From the NCBI GenBank assembly GCA_964555235.1, contig CAZKRU010000039.1, forward strand, positions 1-39,949: DNA of 39,949 bases, in the 5' to 3' direction. Positions 7,897 to 16,142 of the stretch are shown in pieces (the first letter of the stretch is position 1; each line of letters begins with the position of its first letter). The notes under the pieces are model-generated. The model was not told the origin of the DNA. It did not search any database and saw only the letters and a list, made by a program, of their open reading frames with translations. The position numbers and the translations under genes were made by a program. This DNA comes from CAZKRU01 sp964555235. Its GTDB lineage: Bacteria > Verrucomicrobiota > Verrucomicrobiia > Methylacidiphilales > CAMAQI01.

Positions 7897-9120
7897 ATGA
7901 TTGATGTCTTCCTGGTCCATGATGATGAAGAGCGATGCGCTGTCATACGTCAGGCTTTGGGGAGTAATTCAGAATTTAGTTTTGTCAGTGAAACCAAAAA
8001 AGGGCGCGATGGATTGTACGCACTCGCTTCCCTTCCTCCGAGTCGTCCGCGTCTGATCATGGTTCGTCTGCAACTGCCGGACATGAATGGGTTAGATGTT
8101 ATTACCCAAGTCAAGCAGAAGCACCCGGATGTTTATGTGGTTCCGGTTCTCGAAGGAAACGAAGGGGGACAGATTTGGCAAAAGCTCCTTCAGCTGGAAC
8201 TTCAGGATTGTATTAATGGGCCAGTTTCTGCTGGGGAGATTTCCCAAGTACTCGGTGCAGCTTCTTCCAAATCGCAAAAACTTTATGATACCGTGCGCTC
8301 TCAAAAGAGTGGGATTGTTACTGAATCGTTTATCATCAGTTTTATCTCGGCGCGGAGTGGAGTGGGGAAAACCGTTTTGGCAACAAATCTGGCAGCATCC
8401 CTGGCGAAGCTTTCCGACAGTGTTGCTCTGCTTGATTGTAGTTTGAATCCTGGCGACTTTCCGGTGATGTTGGATGACGTTCCTCGTAATACCATCATGG
8501 AGGCGGTGAATGCCGGAGGAGGTTTGGATGTGGAACTGGTACAGAATCTTTTAGCTACTCATAAAATTGGGTTTCGCTATCTGGCCTGCCCCAATGAAGA
8601 TTTTGATCCAAAAGCGTTTGACTACAATATCGGCGCTTCTCTGATGCAAGTCATGCGGAATGTTGCCTCTTATGTGGTGGTGGATACCGGCCTTTGCTAC
8701 TCCGAGCCAACCATTGCGGCGGCGGATAACAGCGATATTATTTTTCTGGTGACGACGCGGGATGTGACGCGACTCCTGGCGGCACAACGGGTCTTAAAGT
8801 TTTTGAAGGAACGTGAAGTTCCTGCTTCGAAAATCAAGGTCATTGTGAATCAGGCAGAGATCGGGGTTGAAATTTCTGAAAACGAAATTGAATCGACCTT
8901 GGAGCATCCGGTGACGGCTTACATTCCTTCGAACCCCGGGCCGGTGACTTATTCGATTAACCGGGGTGAGCCGATTGTGATCTCGGATCCGAATGATGCG
9001 CTTTCCCAGATTATTTCCCGCTTGGGGCAGCTTTGCTTTAATCAGTGGCAGGAAAAACCTGATGCGCAAAAGGCTCCGGGTAAGGGTGTTTTTAAGAAGA
9101 GCGCGCTTCGATTTTCGTAG
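7897..9120 (+). CDS. cpaE: CpaE-like pseudo-receiver plus MinD/ParA-type ATPase
   Basis: CpaE/TadZ proteins localise Tad pilus machines to sites in the cell. The N-terminal part (about residues 1-125) has a receiver-like fold, but the position of the phospho-acceptor Asp is Arg57 (MVRLQLPDMNG) and the usual Lys-Pro is Gly-Pro (INGPVS), so phosphorylation is not expected. Residues from about 145 form a MinD/ParA-type ATPase with a P-loop ARSGVGKT (K158), a switch-like VALLDCSLNPGDFP and VVVDTG. The first lysine of the deviant Walker A box is Arg153 rather than Lys. No CpaF motor ATPase or TadB/TadC platform gene follows, since the next gene is a metal hydrolase. The Tad set is therefore split or incomplete here. 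Confidence 0.87.
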   Translation: MIDVFLVHDDEERCAVIRQALGSNSEFSFVSETKKGRDGLYALASLPPSRPRLIMVRLQLPDMNGLDVITQVKQKHPDVYVVPVLEGNEGGQIWQKLLQLELQDCINGPVSAGEISQVLGAASSKSQKLYDTVRSQKSGIVTESFIISFISARSGVGKTVLATNLAASLAKLSDSVALLDCSLNPGDFPVMLDDVPRNTIMEAVNAGGGLDVELVQNLLATHKIGFRYLACPNEDFDPKAFDYNIGASLMQVMRNVASYVVVDTGLCYSEPTIAAADNSDIIFLVTTRDVTRLLAAQRVLKFLKEREVPASKIKVIVNQAEIGVEISENEIESTLEHPVTAYIPSNPGPVTYSINRGEPIVISDPNDALSQIISRLGQLCFNQWQEKPDAQKAPGKGVFKKSALRFS

Positions 9121-9123
9121 CGG

Positions 9124-10029
9124 ATGAAATTCATTCGCGCCGTGTTGGGGGATCTTCCGGCCGATCAGCTCGGGGTTTGTGACTCCCACACTCATGTGAT
9201 TCTTGAATCGGACCGCTTCCCTGAATTTCATCACGATTCCGTCACAAAAGCCGTTGAGGAGTTGGTTCGCTTTAAATCCGACGGTGGCGGAGCGATGATT
9301 GATGCGATGCCTGGGGGTTGTGGTCGAAATGGGGAGAAACTCGCGGAGGTTTCTCGTCAAACAGGAGTTCACCTTGTGGCCTCCACGGGAATGCATCTGG
9401 CGAAATACTACGACTCCAGCGATTGGAGAATGACCTGCTCGGAAGAAGCGCTGGTGAACGTGTGGATGGTAGAAATTCAGCAAGGAATGGATCGCACGAT
9501 TTATCGTGCGGGAGTGATTAAAATTGCTTCAGGAAATGATTGTCTTTCAGATCACGAAAAGAAAATCTTTCGTGTTGCGGCTGAAGTGCATCGTCGAACG
9601 GGGGCTCCCATTTTGACCCATACAGAGCAGGGGATGGCTGGAGTTGAACAGGTTGAGTTTTTGAGGGTGTGTGGGGTCAATTTAAAAAAAGTACTTCTTT
9701 CGCATCTCGATCGAAATCCGGATTCGGCCTATCATCGGGAAATTTTGAGTTCGGGAGTCGGCTTGGAGTATGACAGTGGATTTCGTTGGAAGGAAGGAAA
9801 CGCGACGGCTGATTTGGTGTTGAAATTATCGGAAGAGTTTCCGAATCAATTAATGCTCGGAACCGATGCAGGGCGTCCGACGTATTGGAAGAGTTACGGG
9901 GGAAGTCCGGGAATGAGTTTTCTGCTGAAAGAATTTCGAGCGTTGCTTCTGAAGCGGGGATTAAAGGAGTCGATCTGGAATCAAATCATGATTCAGAATC
10001 CCGCTTCATTCTACGCATTTGACATGTAG
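9124..10029 (+). CDS. Phosphotriesterase-family (TatD/PTE-like) metal-dependent hydrolase
   Basis: The 301-residue protein fits the phosphotriesterase family of amidohydrolase-superfamily TIM barrels. Visible metal ligands are the HxH pair H22/H24 (CDSHTHV), the likely carboxylated lysine in GVIKIASG, the histidines in LTHTEQG and LLSHLDRN, and the aspartate in MLGTDAGR. Family members act as lactonases, phosphotriesterases or sugar-phosphate-ester hydrolases, and the substrate cannot be read from the sequence. It starts four bases after the cpaE stop, so it may be cotranscribed although it has no obvious role in pili. Its TAG stop is part of the GTAG head of a REP palindrome. Confidence 0.85.
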   Translation: MKFIRAVLGDLPADQLGVCDSHTHVILESDRFPEFHHDSVTKAVEELVRFKSDGGGAMIDAMPGGCGRNGEKLAEVSRQTGVHLVASTGMHLAKYYDSSDWRMTCSEEALVNVWMVEIQQGMDRTIYRAGVIKIASGNDCLSDHEKKIFRVAAEVHRRTGAPILTHTEQGMAGVEQVEFLRVCGVNLKKVLLSHLDRNPDSAYHREILSSGVGLEYDSGFRWKEGNATADLVLKLSEEFPNQLMLGTDAGRPTYWKSYGGSPGMSFLLKEFRALLLKRGLKESIWNQIMIQNPASFYAFDM

Positions 10030-10125
10030 CCGAGGCGTCCCCGCCTCGGTTCGTATTCCCTAGAAAGAGGGTTTCCCTCCCCGAAAGGATTCGGGGAGGG
10101 ACCGGACCGGGGACGGTCCGGCTAC
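10026..10125. repeat. Cluster of three perfect hairpins with inverted GTAG-headed REP ends
   Basis: Three hairpins lie in a row. The first is GTAG plus an 8-bp stem with a TCCC loop (10030-10049). The second is a 12-bp perfect stem with an AGGA loop (10074-10101). The third is an 8-bp stem with a GGGA loop ending in CTAC (10102-10125). The outer two are the same unit (GTAG, CCG-starting stem, TCCC loop) in opposite orientation, as in BIMEs built from REP sequences. The first GTAG contains the stop codon of the upstream gene. The cluster could end transcription or protect the 3' end. Confidence 0.85.
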
Positions 10126-10178
10126 AGGGATTGGAATGAAAAGGAGATTCTTGCGCGTTGGACGGTGGATGCTAGACC

Positions 10179-11318
10179 ATGGAAATGATGCTTACCGAAA
10201 TTCCTGTCAGCCATAGCGACCCGATCAACACGAAGATTTTGGCGATTTCTGAGGATCAAATTCAGGGATTTCAACGGGTGCCGCTCCAGGAGATTGCCCG
10301 CCTATCCGGGGTTCCGCTTGAGATCGTGATTGAACGAATTCAAGCGATGGTGAGAGCGGGAGTCATTCGTCGCGTGCGTCAGACCTTGATGGCAACGGAT
10401 CTGGCTCCGGGAGCGCTCGTGGCGTGGGAAGTTCCAACGGAAAAATTAGATGCGGCGTTTGAGTGGATGTGGAGTCAGGATCTTTTTTCAGGGCACATGG
10501 TTGTTCGCTCTACGGATCAGGAGACTGCGGGATCGAATTACAAGCTCTGGAGTACACTTAAAGTGCCTCAGGGGTTTTCCATGGATCGTCACTGCGAATA
10601 TTTAATGAAGAAGACGGGTGCGACGAAATATAAGTTGATGCCGGCGAAAGGAATTTTTGCGCTTGGAGTCGGCCATGTGCGGCGGAAGAGTTTGGAGCCG
10701 GGTTCGAAGTCCGAGGAATCTGCGAAAATGCATGTCGTGAAAGTGGCTGAGCTGAGCGATTTGGATTGGCAGGTTTTATTGGCGCTGAAGCGCGAGTTCG
10801 AACCGGAAGAAATTGTTCCCCATCTCTGGGAGGCTCGAGCGAAGGAAGCGGGAGTCGATTTGGCAACGTTTTACCAAGTGGCAGAAGATTTGAACCGTCG
10901 AAAAGTCATCGGCCGCTTCTCCACCTTTTTGGAGCACGTAAAGCCAACGACGGGTGGAGAGCGAGTGACTCGATTTAATGCCCTCTTTCATTGGGCGGTT
11001 CCATCGGGGCGCGAGGAAGAGGCAGGGCAGCAAGTTGGAAGATTTCATGTCCTGACCCATTGTTATTGGCGTGAGGGGGGGGGTGATTTTAAAAATGTCA
11101 ACATCATGGCGGTGGCACACGGAACCGATAAAGAGATGGTCCGGGCCCATAAGGCGGCGATCGATCTCCATCTTCAAGAGGTGGGGATTCCGGTAAGTTA
11201 CACGAATGTTTTTTGGGGGGGGCGAAGCGAAATCAAGCCGTCCGAGATTGCTCCTGTCGCTTATCGGGCCTGGTGTGAAAAGCAGGGATTGGATGTCGGG
11301 CAAATGAAGGCGGTATAA
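10179..11318 (+). CDS. Fused siroheme decarboxylase-like protein (AhbA-AhbB / NirDL type)
   Basis: The 379-residue protein has two tandem modules, each an Lrp/AsnC-like winged helix followed by a ferredoxin-like domain. Module one spans about residues 15-170 (ISEDQIQGFQRVPLQEIARLSGVPLEIVIERI, then ALGVGHVRRK). Module two spans about residues 185-350 (LSDLDWQVLLALKREF, then NVFWGG). This matches siroheme decarboxylases (AhbA/AhbB, NirDL/NirG/NirH), which remove acetate carboxyls from siroheme to make didecarboxysiroheme for the alternative heme or heme d1 routes. AhbA and AhbB are separate in many organisms, so a fusion is notable. A plain transcription regulator is the alternative, but two full modules and the 'VIRRVRQTL' and 'VIGRFSTFL' segments favour the decarboxylase. 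No other heme gene is nearby. Two later in-frame ATGs (residues 3 and 4) are possible starts. Confidence 0.75.
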   Translation: MEMMLTEIPVSHSDPINTKILAISEDQIQGFQRVPLQEIARLSGVPLEIVIERIQAMVRAGVIRRVRQTLMATDLAPGALVAWEVPTEKLDAAFEWMWSQDLFSGHMVVRSTDQETAGSNYKLWSTLKVPQGFSMDRHCEYLMKKTGATKYKLMPAKGIFALGVGHVRRKSLEPGSKSEESAKMHVVKVAELSDLDWQVLLALKREFEPEEIVPHLWEARAKEAGVDLATFYQVAEDLNRRKVIGRFSTFLEHVKPTTGGERVTRFNALFHWAVPSGREEEAGQQVGRFHVLTHCYWREGGGDFKNVNIMAVAHGTDKEMVRAHKAAIDLHLQEVGIPVSYTNVFWGGRSEIKPSEIAPVAYRAWCEKQGLDVGQMKAV

Positions 11319-11405
11319 TATCTGGAAGGGCGCCCTCATCCAGGTCACCAATGGGGGCTAGGAATCATAAAGAATTTTCTTTTCCCGGTTCCGGGAGACG
11401 TTAGG

Positions 11406-11795
11406 TTGGCCCGCATGAATACACCGGACAAATTGGAAGAGGTTTTTCGTTTGCAGTCAGTTCTCAATGAGCGCATTGGGGTGAAGCTCTCGAATTTGGA
11501 CGAAGCGGAAAAAACTAAATGGCTTCTCAATTACACACGCGCGATGCAGCAGGAGATGGCGGAGTTGATTGATAGTGTCCCGTGGAAGTGGTGGGCGAAG
11601 TATCAGAAGTTTGATGAGCAGAATGTTCGCGTCGAGATTATCGATCTATTTCATTTTTTGGTCTCCATGGCACAGACGATGGGAATGACGGCAGACGATG
11701 TCTTTCAGGCCTATTTGAAAAAGAATGAGATCAATCACAAGCGTCAGGAAACGGGTTACGCGGTGAAGGATCACGACGATTCTCGTTCCGTTTGA
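11406..11795 (+). CDS. All-alpha NTP pyrophosphatase, dUTPase_2/MazG-like
   Basis: The 129-residue helical protein shows the metal-binding signature of all-alpha NTP pyrophosphatases: E50-x2-E53 (QQEMAEL) and E77-x2-D80 (RVEIIDLFHFL). The W60-K-W-W segment (SVPWKWWAKYQKFD) is typical of dimeric dUTPase-like proteins. A role in hydrolysing dUTP or another non-canonical nucleotide is likely but not proved. The TTG start at 11406 is preferred because GGGAGA lies seven bases upstream. The ATG at 11415 is a possible alternative but has only AGG at nine bases. A DUF456 gene follows 14 bases later. Confidence 0.75.
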   Translation: MARMNTPDKLEEVFRLQSVLNERIGVKLSNLDEAEKTKWLLNYTRAMQQEMAELIDSVPWKWWAKYQKFDEQNVRVEIIDLFHFLVSMAQTMGMTADDVFQAYLKKNEINHKRQETGYAVKDHDDSRSV

Positions 11796-11809
11796 GTGAT
11801 TGAGGTAAA

Positions 11810-12292
11810 ATGGAAGCACTCGCTTGGACATTAAGTGGGGCGCTGATTTTGGTGGGGTTAGCGGGATCGGTTCTTCCTGCACTTCCGGGAACGCCACTCA
11901 TTTTGCTTGGGGCGGTGGTTCATAAGTGGATGGTTCCCGACGTACTCTCGTGGTGGACCATTGGGGGATTGGCGGTTTTGGTCATTGTGGGACATGGAAT
12001 CGGAATTTTATCGGCAGGCGTTGCTGCGTCACGGGGTGGGGCATCCCGGATGACCATGATCGCGGTGATGATCGGAGGGGTTGCAGGATTGTTTCTTGGA
12101 TTCCTTTGGCTTTTGGCGCTACCGCTTTTACTTGCCGTCGGGGTTGAATGGTTAATTCAGCGAAAGCGTCTTGGGGAGTCGGCACGGATTGGGGCGCAGG
12201 TGGGAATCGGAATGTTGGTCGGAGGGATTCTTCAGTTTTTAGTGGCACTCGCGATGGTGCTTTGGATTGTGGTGGATTGGTGGGTTGTTTGA
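11810..12292 (+). CDS. DUF456 family membrane protein
   Basis: The 160-residue protein is almost wholly hydrophobic, with about four to five membrane helices and glycine-rich repeats. The N-terminal LVGLAGSVLPALPGTPLILLGAVVHKW is the hallmark of DUF456 proteins, which have no firm function. GAGG five bases before the ATG supports the start. It lies between an NTP pyrophosphatase-like gene and galE on the same strand, but nothing ties it to either pathway. Confidence 0.85.
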   Translation: MEALAWTLSGALILVGLAGSVLPALPGTPLILLGAVVHKWMVPDVLSWWTIGGLAVLVIVGHGIGILSAGVAASRGGASRMTMIAVMIGGVAGLFLGFLWLLALPLLLAVGVEWLIQRKRLGESARIGAQVGIGMLVGGILQFLVALAMVLWIVVDWWVV

Positions 12293-12357
12293 GCGTTTGA
12301 TGCAAAATTCGGGATAAATAACTTGGCGACCTGCCGGGTGTCGTTATGTTTTGAATT

Positions 12358-13368
12358 ATGAAAATTCTCGTGACAGGTGGAGCAGGTTATATCGGGAGTC
12401 ACACCTGCGTTGAGTTGCTGAACCGTAATTTTGAAATTGTGGTGGCGGATAAATTGCTCAACAGCAAAAGAGAATCACTGCGACGGGTTGAAAAAATCAC
12501 AGGGAAAACAATCCCTTTCTATCAAGTCGATCTTTTGGATAAAGCAGGACTTGAAACGATCTTCAAAGAGCACTCGATTGGGAGTGTGATTCATTTTGCG
12601 GGCTTAAAGGCCGTGGGGGAGTCGGTCCGAATTCCGCTTCATTATTACCACAACAACATCACCGGAACGTTGATTCTGTGCGAGGTAATGGCGGCACATG
12701 GAGTTAAAAATATTGTTTTTAGCTCCTCGGCAACCGTCTATGGAAATCCTCATCAGGTGCCGATCAAGGAGGAGTTCCCGTTGAGTGCTACGAATCCGTA
12801 CGGAAGAACCAAGCTGATGATCGAGGAGATTTTGCGAGATCTTCATGGGTCAGATCCGTTGTGGAATATTATTTTACTCCGCTATTTTAATCCCATTGGA
12901 GCGCATGAAAGTGGTGACCTTGGAGAGGATCCGAATGGCATTCCGAACAACTTGCTCCCCTTCATTGCTCAGGTCGCGGTTGGAAAGCTCAAGGAGCTCT
13001 CGGTTTATGGGAACGATTATCCGACTCCGGATGGCACGGGAGTTCGGGATTATATTCATGTGGTGGATTTAGCGAAAGGTCACGTGAAGGCGGTTGAAAA
13101 ACTGGAAGCAAAGCCAGGAGTTTTTCCGTGTAACTTGGGGACCGGGCAGGGGTATAGCGTTCTGGAGATTATTCACGCTTTTGAAAAAGCGACCGGCCAA
13201 AAAATTCCCTACAAAATCGTTCCTCGCCGTCCTGGAGATATTCCAACCTGCTACGCGGATCCTGCGACCGCCAAGACAACGCTTGACTGGAGCGCCTCCA
13301 AAACACTTGCGGAAATGATGGCAGATACTTGGCGCTGGCAGGAAAAGAATCCGAATGGGTTTGTTTGA
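12358..13368 (+). CDS. galE: UDP-glucose 4-epimerase
   Basis: This enzyme interconverts UDP-glucose and UDP-galactose for polysaccharide and LPS precursors. The 336-residue extended-SDR protein has the NAD-binding TGGAGYIGSH at residues 6-15, the catalytic SSSATVYG segment, Y148-x3-K152 (YGRTK), and RYFNPIGAHESGDLGEDPNGIPNNLLPFI, which is specific to GalE. The family length and all catalytic residues are intact. It is convergent with the unrecognised 13405-14181 gene, with 36 bp between the stops. Confidence 0.96.
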   Translation: MKILVTGGAGYIGSHTCVELLNRNFEIVVADKLLNSKRESLRRVEKITGKTIPFYQVDLLDKAGLETIFKEHSIGSVIHFAGLKAVGESVRIPLHYYHNNITGTLILCEVMAAHGVKNIVFSSSATVYGNPHQVPIKEEFPLSATNPYGRTKLMIEEILRDLHGSDPLWNIILLRYFNPIGAHESGDLGEDPNGIPNNLLPFIAQVAVGKLKELSVYGNDYPTPDGTGVRDYIHVVDLAKGHVKAVEKLEAKPGVFPCNLGTGQGYSVLEIIHAFEKATGQKIPYKIVPRRPGDIPTCYADPATAKTTLDWSASKTLAEMMADTWRWQEKNPNGFV

Positions 13369-13404
13369 AGTCTTACTTGAGCGGGGGCAAGTGGCTCTCA
13401 ATTG

Positions 13405-14181
13405 TCATTTTAGAAATTCGTTTAGTCTCGTCAATTCAACAGGGTTGATTTTGGTTGATTTGTAGTTGGTGCCGGACTTGGTCAAAATGAGTCTGCGAAC
13501 TCTTTTACGAGGAATATGAAATGGTATCCCTGCTGTTATCACTCCCATTAGATCATAAAGTGCCGAATCGTTAAGCTCGTAAGGAAAACATAGTTCGCCG
13601 TACACATATGGACAGCGTGAAAGGTGAAAGCGAATTTGAGAGTGAAGAGTTCCGTCATTCGTGGCAAAGCCTGACATCTGCTTGGGAAATGGTTTTTGTG
13701 TTCTCGGATCTTTCCATACAAATGAGATATTAAAAGAGAGTGTTACTGGCCCAAGAATTTGCTTAGGCCATGGATGTCCGTCAGCCATAAACTGCAGTGC
13801 TTTTTCGAATTGAGATTCATCAAGTTTTTTGATCCGATTTAAAGTGTTAGAGGAGCCGTGAGTTTTACCAGTTTCAAGATCAATGCGTTGAATTTGAAAG
13901 TTTCCAGGTTCAGAAACACCAAAAAATTCCGTTGCTCGTTTAAGGCATTCGTCAAAATGGTTTTTGGTGTCGTGTGTGGTCGGTTGATAGATCTCTAGTT
14001 TGAGCTCCCGAATTCCAGAATGAACGATATAGTCACTCAAAAAGGTTTCAATTTTAGGAACCAACTTTTTTAGGCTCCTAGGGTTACAGCTTGCCCATGG
14101 AGAGATGGTCGTGGAGATGGCTGAAGGAAAAAGAATGTCTTTATTCATTGCGAAATTCAATGGTGACATTGCGTTGTCCAT
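13405..14181 (-). CDS. Unrecognised 258-residue protein in an AT-richer patch
   Basis: I do not recognise a family. The frame encodes a soluble, mixed-charge protein with no signal peptide or membrane segment. Its base composition is clearly more AT-rich than galE or the thi genes. Segments such as LHSQIRFHLSRCPYVYGELCFPYEL do not match a motif I know. No strong ribosome-binding site precedes the ATG at 14181; the ATG at residue 12 is an alternative. It may be a recently acquired cargo gene. The stops of galE and this gene face each other. Confidence 0.55.
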   Translation of the reverse strand: MDNAMSPLNFAMNKDILFPSAISTTISPWASCNPRSLKKLVPKIETFLSDYIVHSGIRELKLEIYQPTTHDTKNHFDECLKRATEFFGVSEPGNFQIQRIDLETGKTHGSSNTLNRIKKLDESQFEKALQFMADGHPWPKQILGPVTLSFNISFVWKDPRTQKPFPKQMSGFATNDGTLHSQIRFHLSRCPYVYGELCFPYELNDSALYDLMGVITAGIPFHIPRKRVRRLILTKSGTNYKSTKINPVELTRLNEFLK

Positions 14182-14276
14182 TCGACATTCGAAGATGGGA
14201 GCCTTTTTGAGTTAAGGGTCGCCACGATGGTTGCAACGATCAGTGTGATAAAAATGAGACTGATGATGGGGATCAT
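14157..14276 (-). CDS. Candidate 39-residue single-pass membrane peptide
   Basis: A short minus-strand frame starts at 14276 with a TAGGAAC Shine-Dalgarno-like sequence about nine bases upstream. The peptide opens with a 21-residue hydrophobic helix (MIPIISLIFITLIVATIVATL) and a basic tail. It overlaps the next gene start by 25 bases and would sit between the 136-residue membrane gene and the 258-residue gene. It may be real, but short hydrophobic frames arise by chance. Confidence 0.3.
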   Translation of the reverse strand: MIPIISLIFITLIVATIVATLNSKRLPSSNVEWTTQCHH

Positions 14277-14329
14277 TAGAGTTGTTCCTATTGTAGAATC
14301 ATTTTTTAAATTAAGGATTGCTCACAATT

Positions 14330-14740
14330 TTATGCGTCTTCATTTTTTGAAATACCCAAAAGCCGGGGGACGATTCGAAGTTGTTGTCGATAAAATAAGA
14401 AAGTCGTGAGCGCGGAGAACAGAAGCGGTCCTCCTGGTAATGAGTCCGCCTTGCTCATAATGGAATAGATTATTAAAAAAGCAACAAAAGCAACTAGTCC
14501 GCAGCAGTCGTGAATTGAGCGATATGAATTCATTTTGAACCAGGCCAAATAGCTGAATCTCAGTGGGATAAATGCTAAAATTAAGAAAAGTGGGAGAATG
14601 AGGAAGGCGATCGAGCTCACGTCTTTCTCTTGAAAGAGATTGATGGTGAGATAGAAGCCGGAAATTACCGCTGCAATTCCCCCCAGCGTCGCGATCACGG
14701 CAAGACCTTTAAAAATAAGAATGGTAACGCGTTTTTTCAT
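14330..14740 (-). CDS. Unrecognised four-helix membrane protein, 136 residues
   Basis: The protein has about four hydrophobic helices: residues about 9-31, 41-60, 80-98 and 100-115. It has a basic start (MKKRVTILIFK) and a charged C terminus (RLLGISKNEDA). No family is recognised. It lies upstream of the candidate 39-residue peptide and the 258-residue gene on the same strand, all in the AT-richer patch, so the three may form one unit. ThiS ends 45 bp further upstream on the same strand, so read-through from the thi operon is also possible. Confidence 0.5.
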   Translation of the reverse strand: MKKRVTILIFKGLAVIATLGGIAAVISGFYLTINLFQEKDVSSIAFLILPLFLILAFIPLRFSYLAWFKMNSYRSIHDCCGLVAFVAFLIIYSIMSKADSLPGGPLLFSALTTFLFYRQQLRIVPRLLGISKNEDA

Positions 14741-14785
14741 ATGAATTGATGGGAAATGGTTTCAGAAGTCGTTGGCTTAGCTCTT

Positions 14786-15001
14786 TTATCCCCCCGCAAC
14801 GACACGGATCATTTCGATGCGGTCGCCAGATTGAATCTTTCGAGTGGTCCATTCGGAGCGGAGGAGGGCTTCGTTGTTGATTTCGACGAGAATCATTTTT
14901 GGGCTGATCGGAAAGGAGGCGACGAGGGCTTCGATCGTTTGATCGGCTTCGATGGCTCGGGGTTCGCCGTTGAGATGGATGGAAAGCGGGAGAGCGCTCA
15001 T
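14786..15001 (-). CDS. thiS: Sulfur carrier protein ThiS
   Basis: This small ubiquitin-like carrier receives sulfur as a C-terminal thiocarboxylate and passes it into the thiamine thiazole ring. The 71-residue product has the ThiS pattern: a beta-grasp start (LSIHLNGEPRAIEADQTIEALVASF), VEINNEALLRSEW, and the diagnostic Gly-Gly C terminus (IRVVAGG). Its start is four bases after the ThiH stop. No ThiG (thiazole synthase) and no ThiF (adenylating enzyme) is adjacent, which is unusual because thiS-thiG-thiH is the common order. Confidence 0.93.
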   Translation of the reverse strand: MSALPLSIHLNGEPRAIEADQTIEALVASFPISPKMILVEINNEALLRSEWTTRKIQSGDRIEMIRVVAGG

Positions 15002-15005
15002 GGCG

Positions 15006-16142
15006 TTACGGAGTCAGGATCGGAATTTCATTGAGGCTGTCGTCCCAATCTTTCCAGACCGGTTCGAGACCGAGGGCGCGGAGTTGAACTGCCATTTCAG
15101 CCGGGGAGCGGGTGTCGGCGATTTCAAATTGTTCTGTCGCTCGTTGGTGCTCACCCTCGGAGACAATGATCGGGCGTCCTTTTTCGGTGCGGTGCAGTTG
15201 ATCATTTCCAGCTCCGGTATAACCGCCGGGTTCTGTGTGGGATCCGGCGCTGATCATGGTTACTCCCAAAGGAATCAATCCATCTCGAAGTGCGGCCGGC
15301 TCACGAGTGGAGAGGACGATGCCGATTTGGGGGAAGGTGAGGCGAAGCGCGCAGATGAGTTGAACAAGTTCGCGATCTGTCATGGGGTAGCGCGGCTCGA
15401 ATTCACCCGCAGCGGGGCGGAGTCGCGGAAGGGAGACGGTGATGAATGATTTCCAACAGCGTTTAAGGAGGTATTCGGTGTGACGAGCTAACGCGAGGGC
15501 TTCTTCTTGCCACGGGGCGAGTCCGATGAGGGCGCCGATGCCGATACGCTTGAATCCAGCATCGTAAGCGCGTTCGGGGCAGTCGAGACGCCAATCAAAA
15601 TCTTTTTTCGGTCCGGCGGTGTGGAGCTCCGCATAGGCGTCCCGGTCGTAAGTCTCTTGATACACAATTAAACCTTCAGCTCCGGCGGCAACGATCGGTT
15701 GGTAGTCTTCGGTCTCCATCGGTCCGACTTCGAGTGAAATCGAGGGAATGAACGGTCGGAGGCGGCGTGTACAGTCGGCAAGGTAAGAGCCGGAAACAAA
15801 CTTCGGGTGTTCGCCGGCGACGAGAAGAAGATGACGAAATCCTTGTGCTGCCAGATGGCGCGCTTCAGTTTCGACATGATCCAAATTCAGAGTCGCGCGA
15901 AGGATCGGATTGTCGCGCGAGAAGCCGCAATATTTGCAGATATTGACACATTCATTGGAAAGATAGAGTGGGGCAAAGAGGCGCATCGTTTTACCGAAAT
16001 GCATTCGGGTCAAACGTTTTGCTTCGTGCGCCATTGCCTCGAGTGCTTCGGGTGATTGGGGTTGAATCAGCTCCTGGAAGTGTCGGATGACAGGAGAGTT
16101 CAAAATCGCCTTTTCGCGAAGGAGTTGAGAGTAGGAATTCAT
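15006..16142 (-). CDS. thiH: 2-iminoacetate synthase (radical SAM tyrosine lyase)
   Basis: ThiH cleaves tyrosine with a radical SAM cluster to give dehydroglycine for the thiazole ring and p-cresol. The 378-residue protein carries the radical SAM C65-x3-C69-x2-C72 motif (CVNICKYCGFSRDN) and the C-terminal LEPVWKDWD, typical of ThiH. It lacks the extra C-terminal cluster domain of HydG. The ATG at 16142 overlaps the upstream membrane-protein stop in ATGA. The longer frame from 16301 would overlap that gene and is rejected. Use of ThiH instead of the oxygen-dependent ThiO points to anaerobic or low-oxygen growth. Confidence 0.94.
   Translation of the reverse strand: MNSYSQLLREKAILNSPVIRHFQELIQPQSPEALEAMAHEAKRLTRMHFGKTMRLFAPLYLSNECVNICKYCGFSRDNPILRATLNLDHVETEARHLAAQGFRHLLLVAGEHPKFVSGSYLADCTRRLRPFIPSISLEVGPMETEDYQPIVAAGAEGLIVYQETYDRDAYAELHTAGPKKDFDWRLDCPERAYDAGFKRIGIGALIGLAPWQEEALALARHTEYLLKRCWKSFITVSLPRLRPAAGEFEPRYPMTDRELVQLICALRLTFPQIGIVLSTREPAALRDGLIPLGVTMISAGSHTEPGGYTGAGNDQLHRTEKGRPIIVSEGEHQRATEQFEIADTRSPAEMAVQLRALGLEPVWKDWDDSLNEIPILTP

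Noticed and set aside
14227..14409. 60-residue plus-strand frame
   Set aside because: It is opposite the AT-richer minus-strand genes and has no support.
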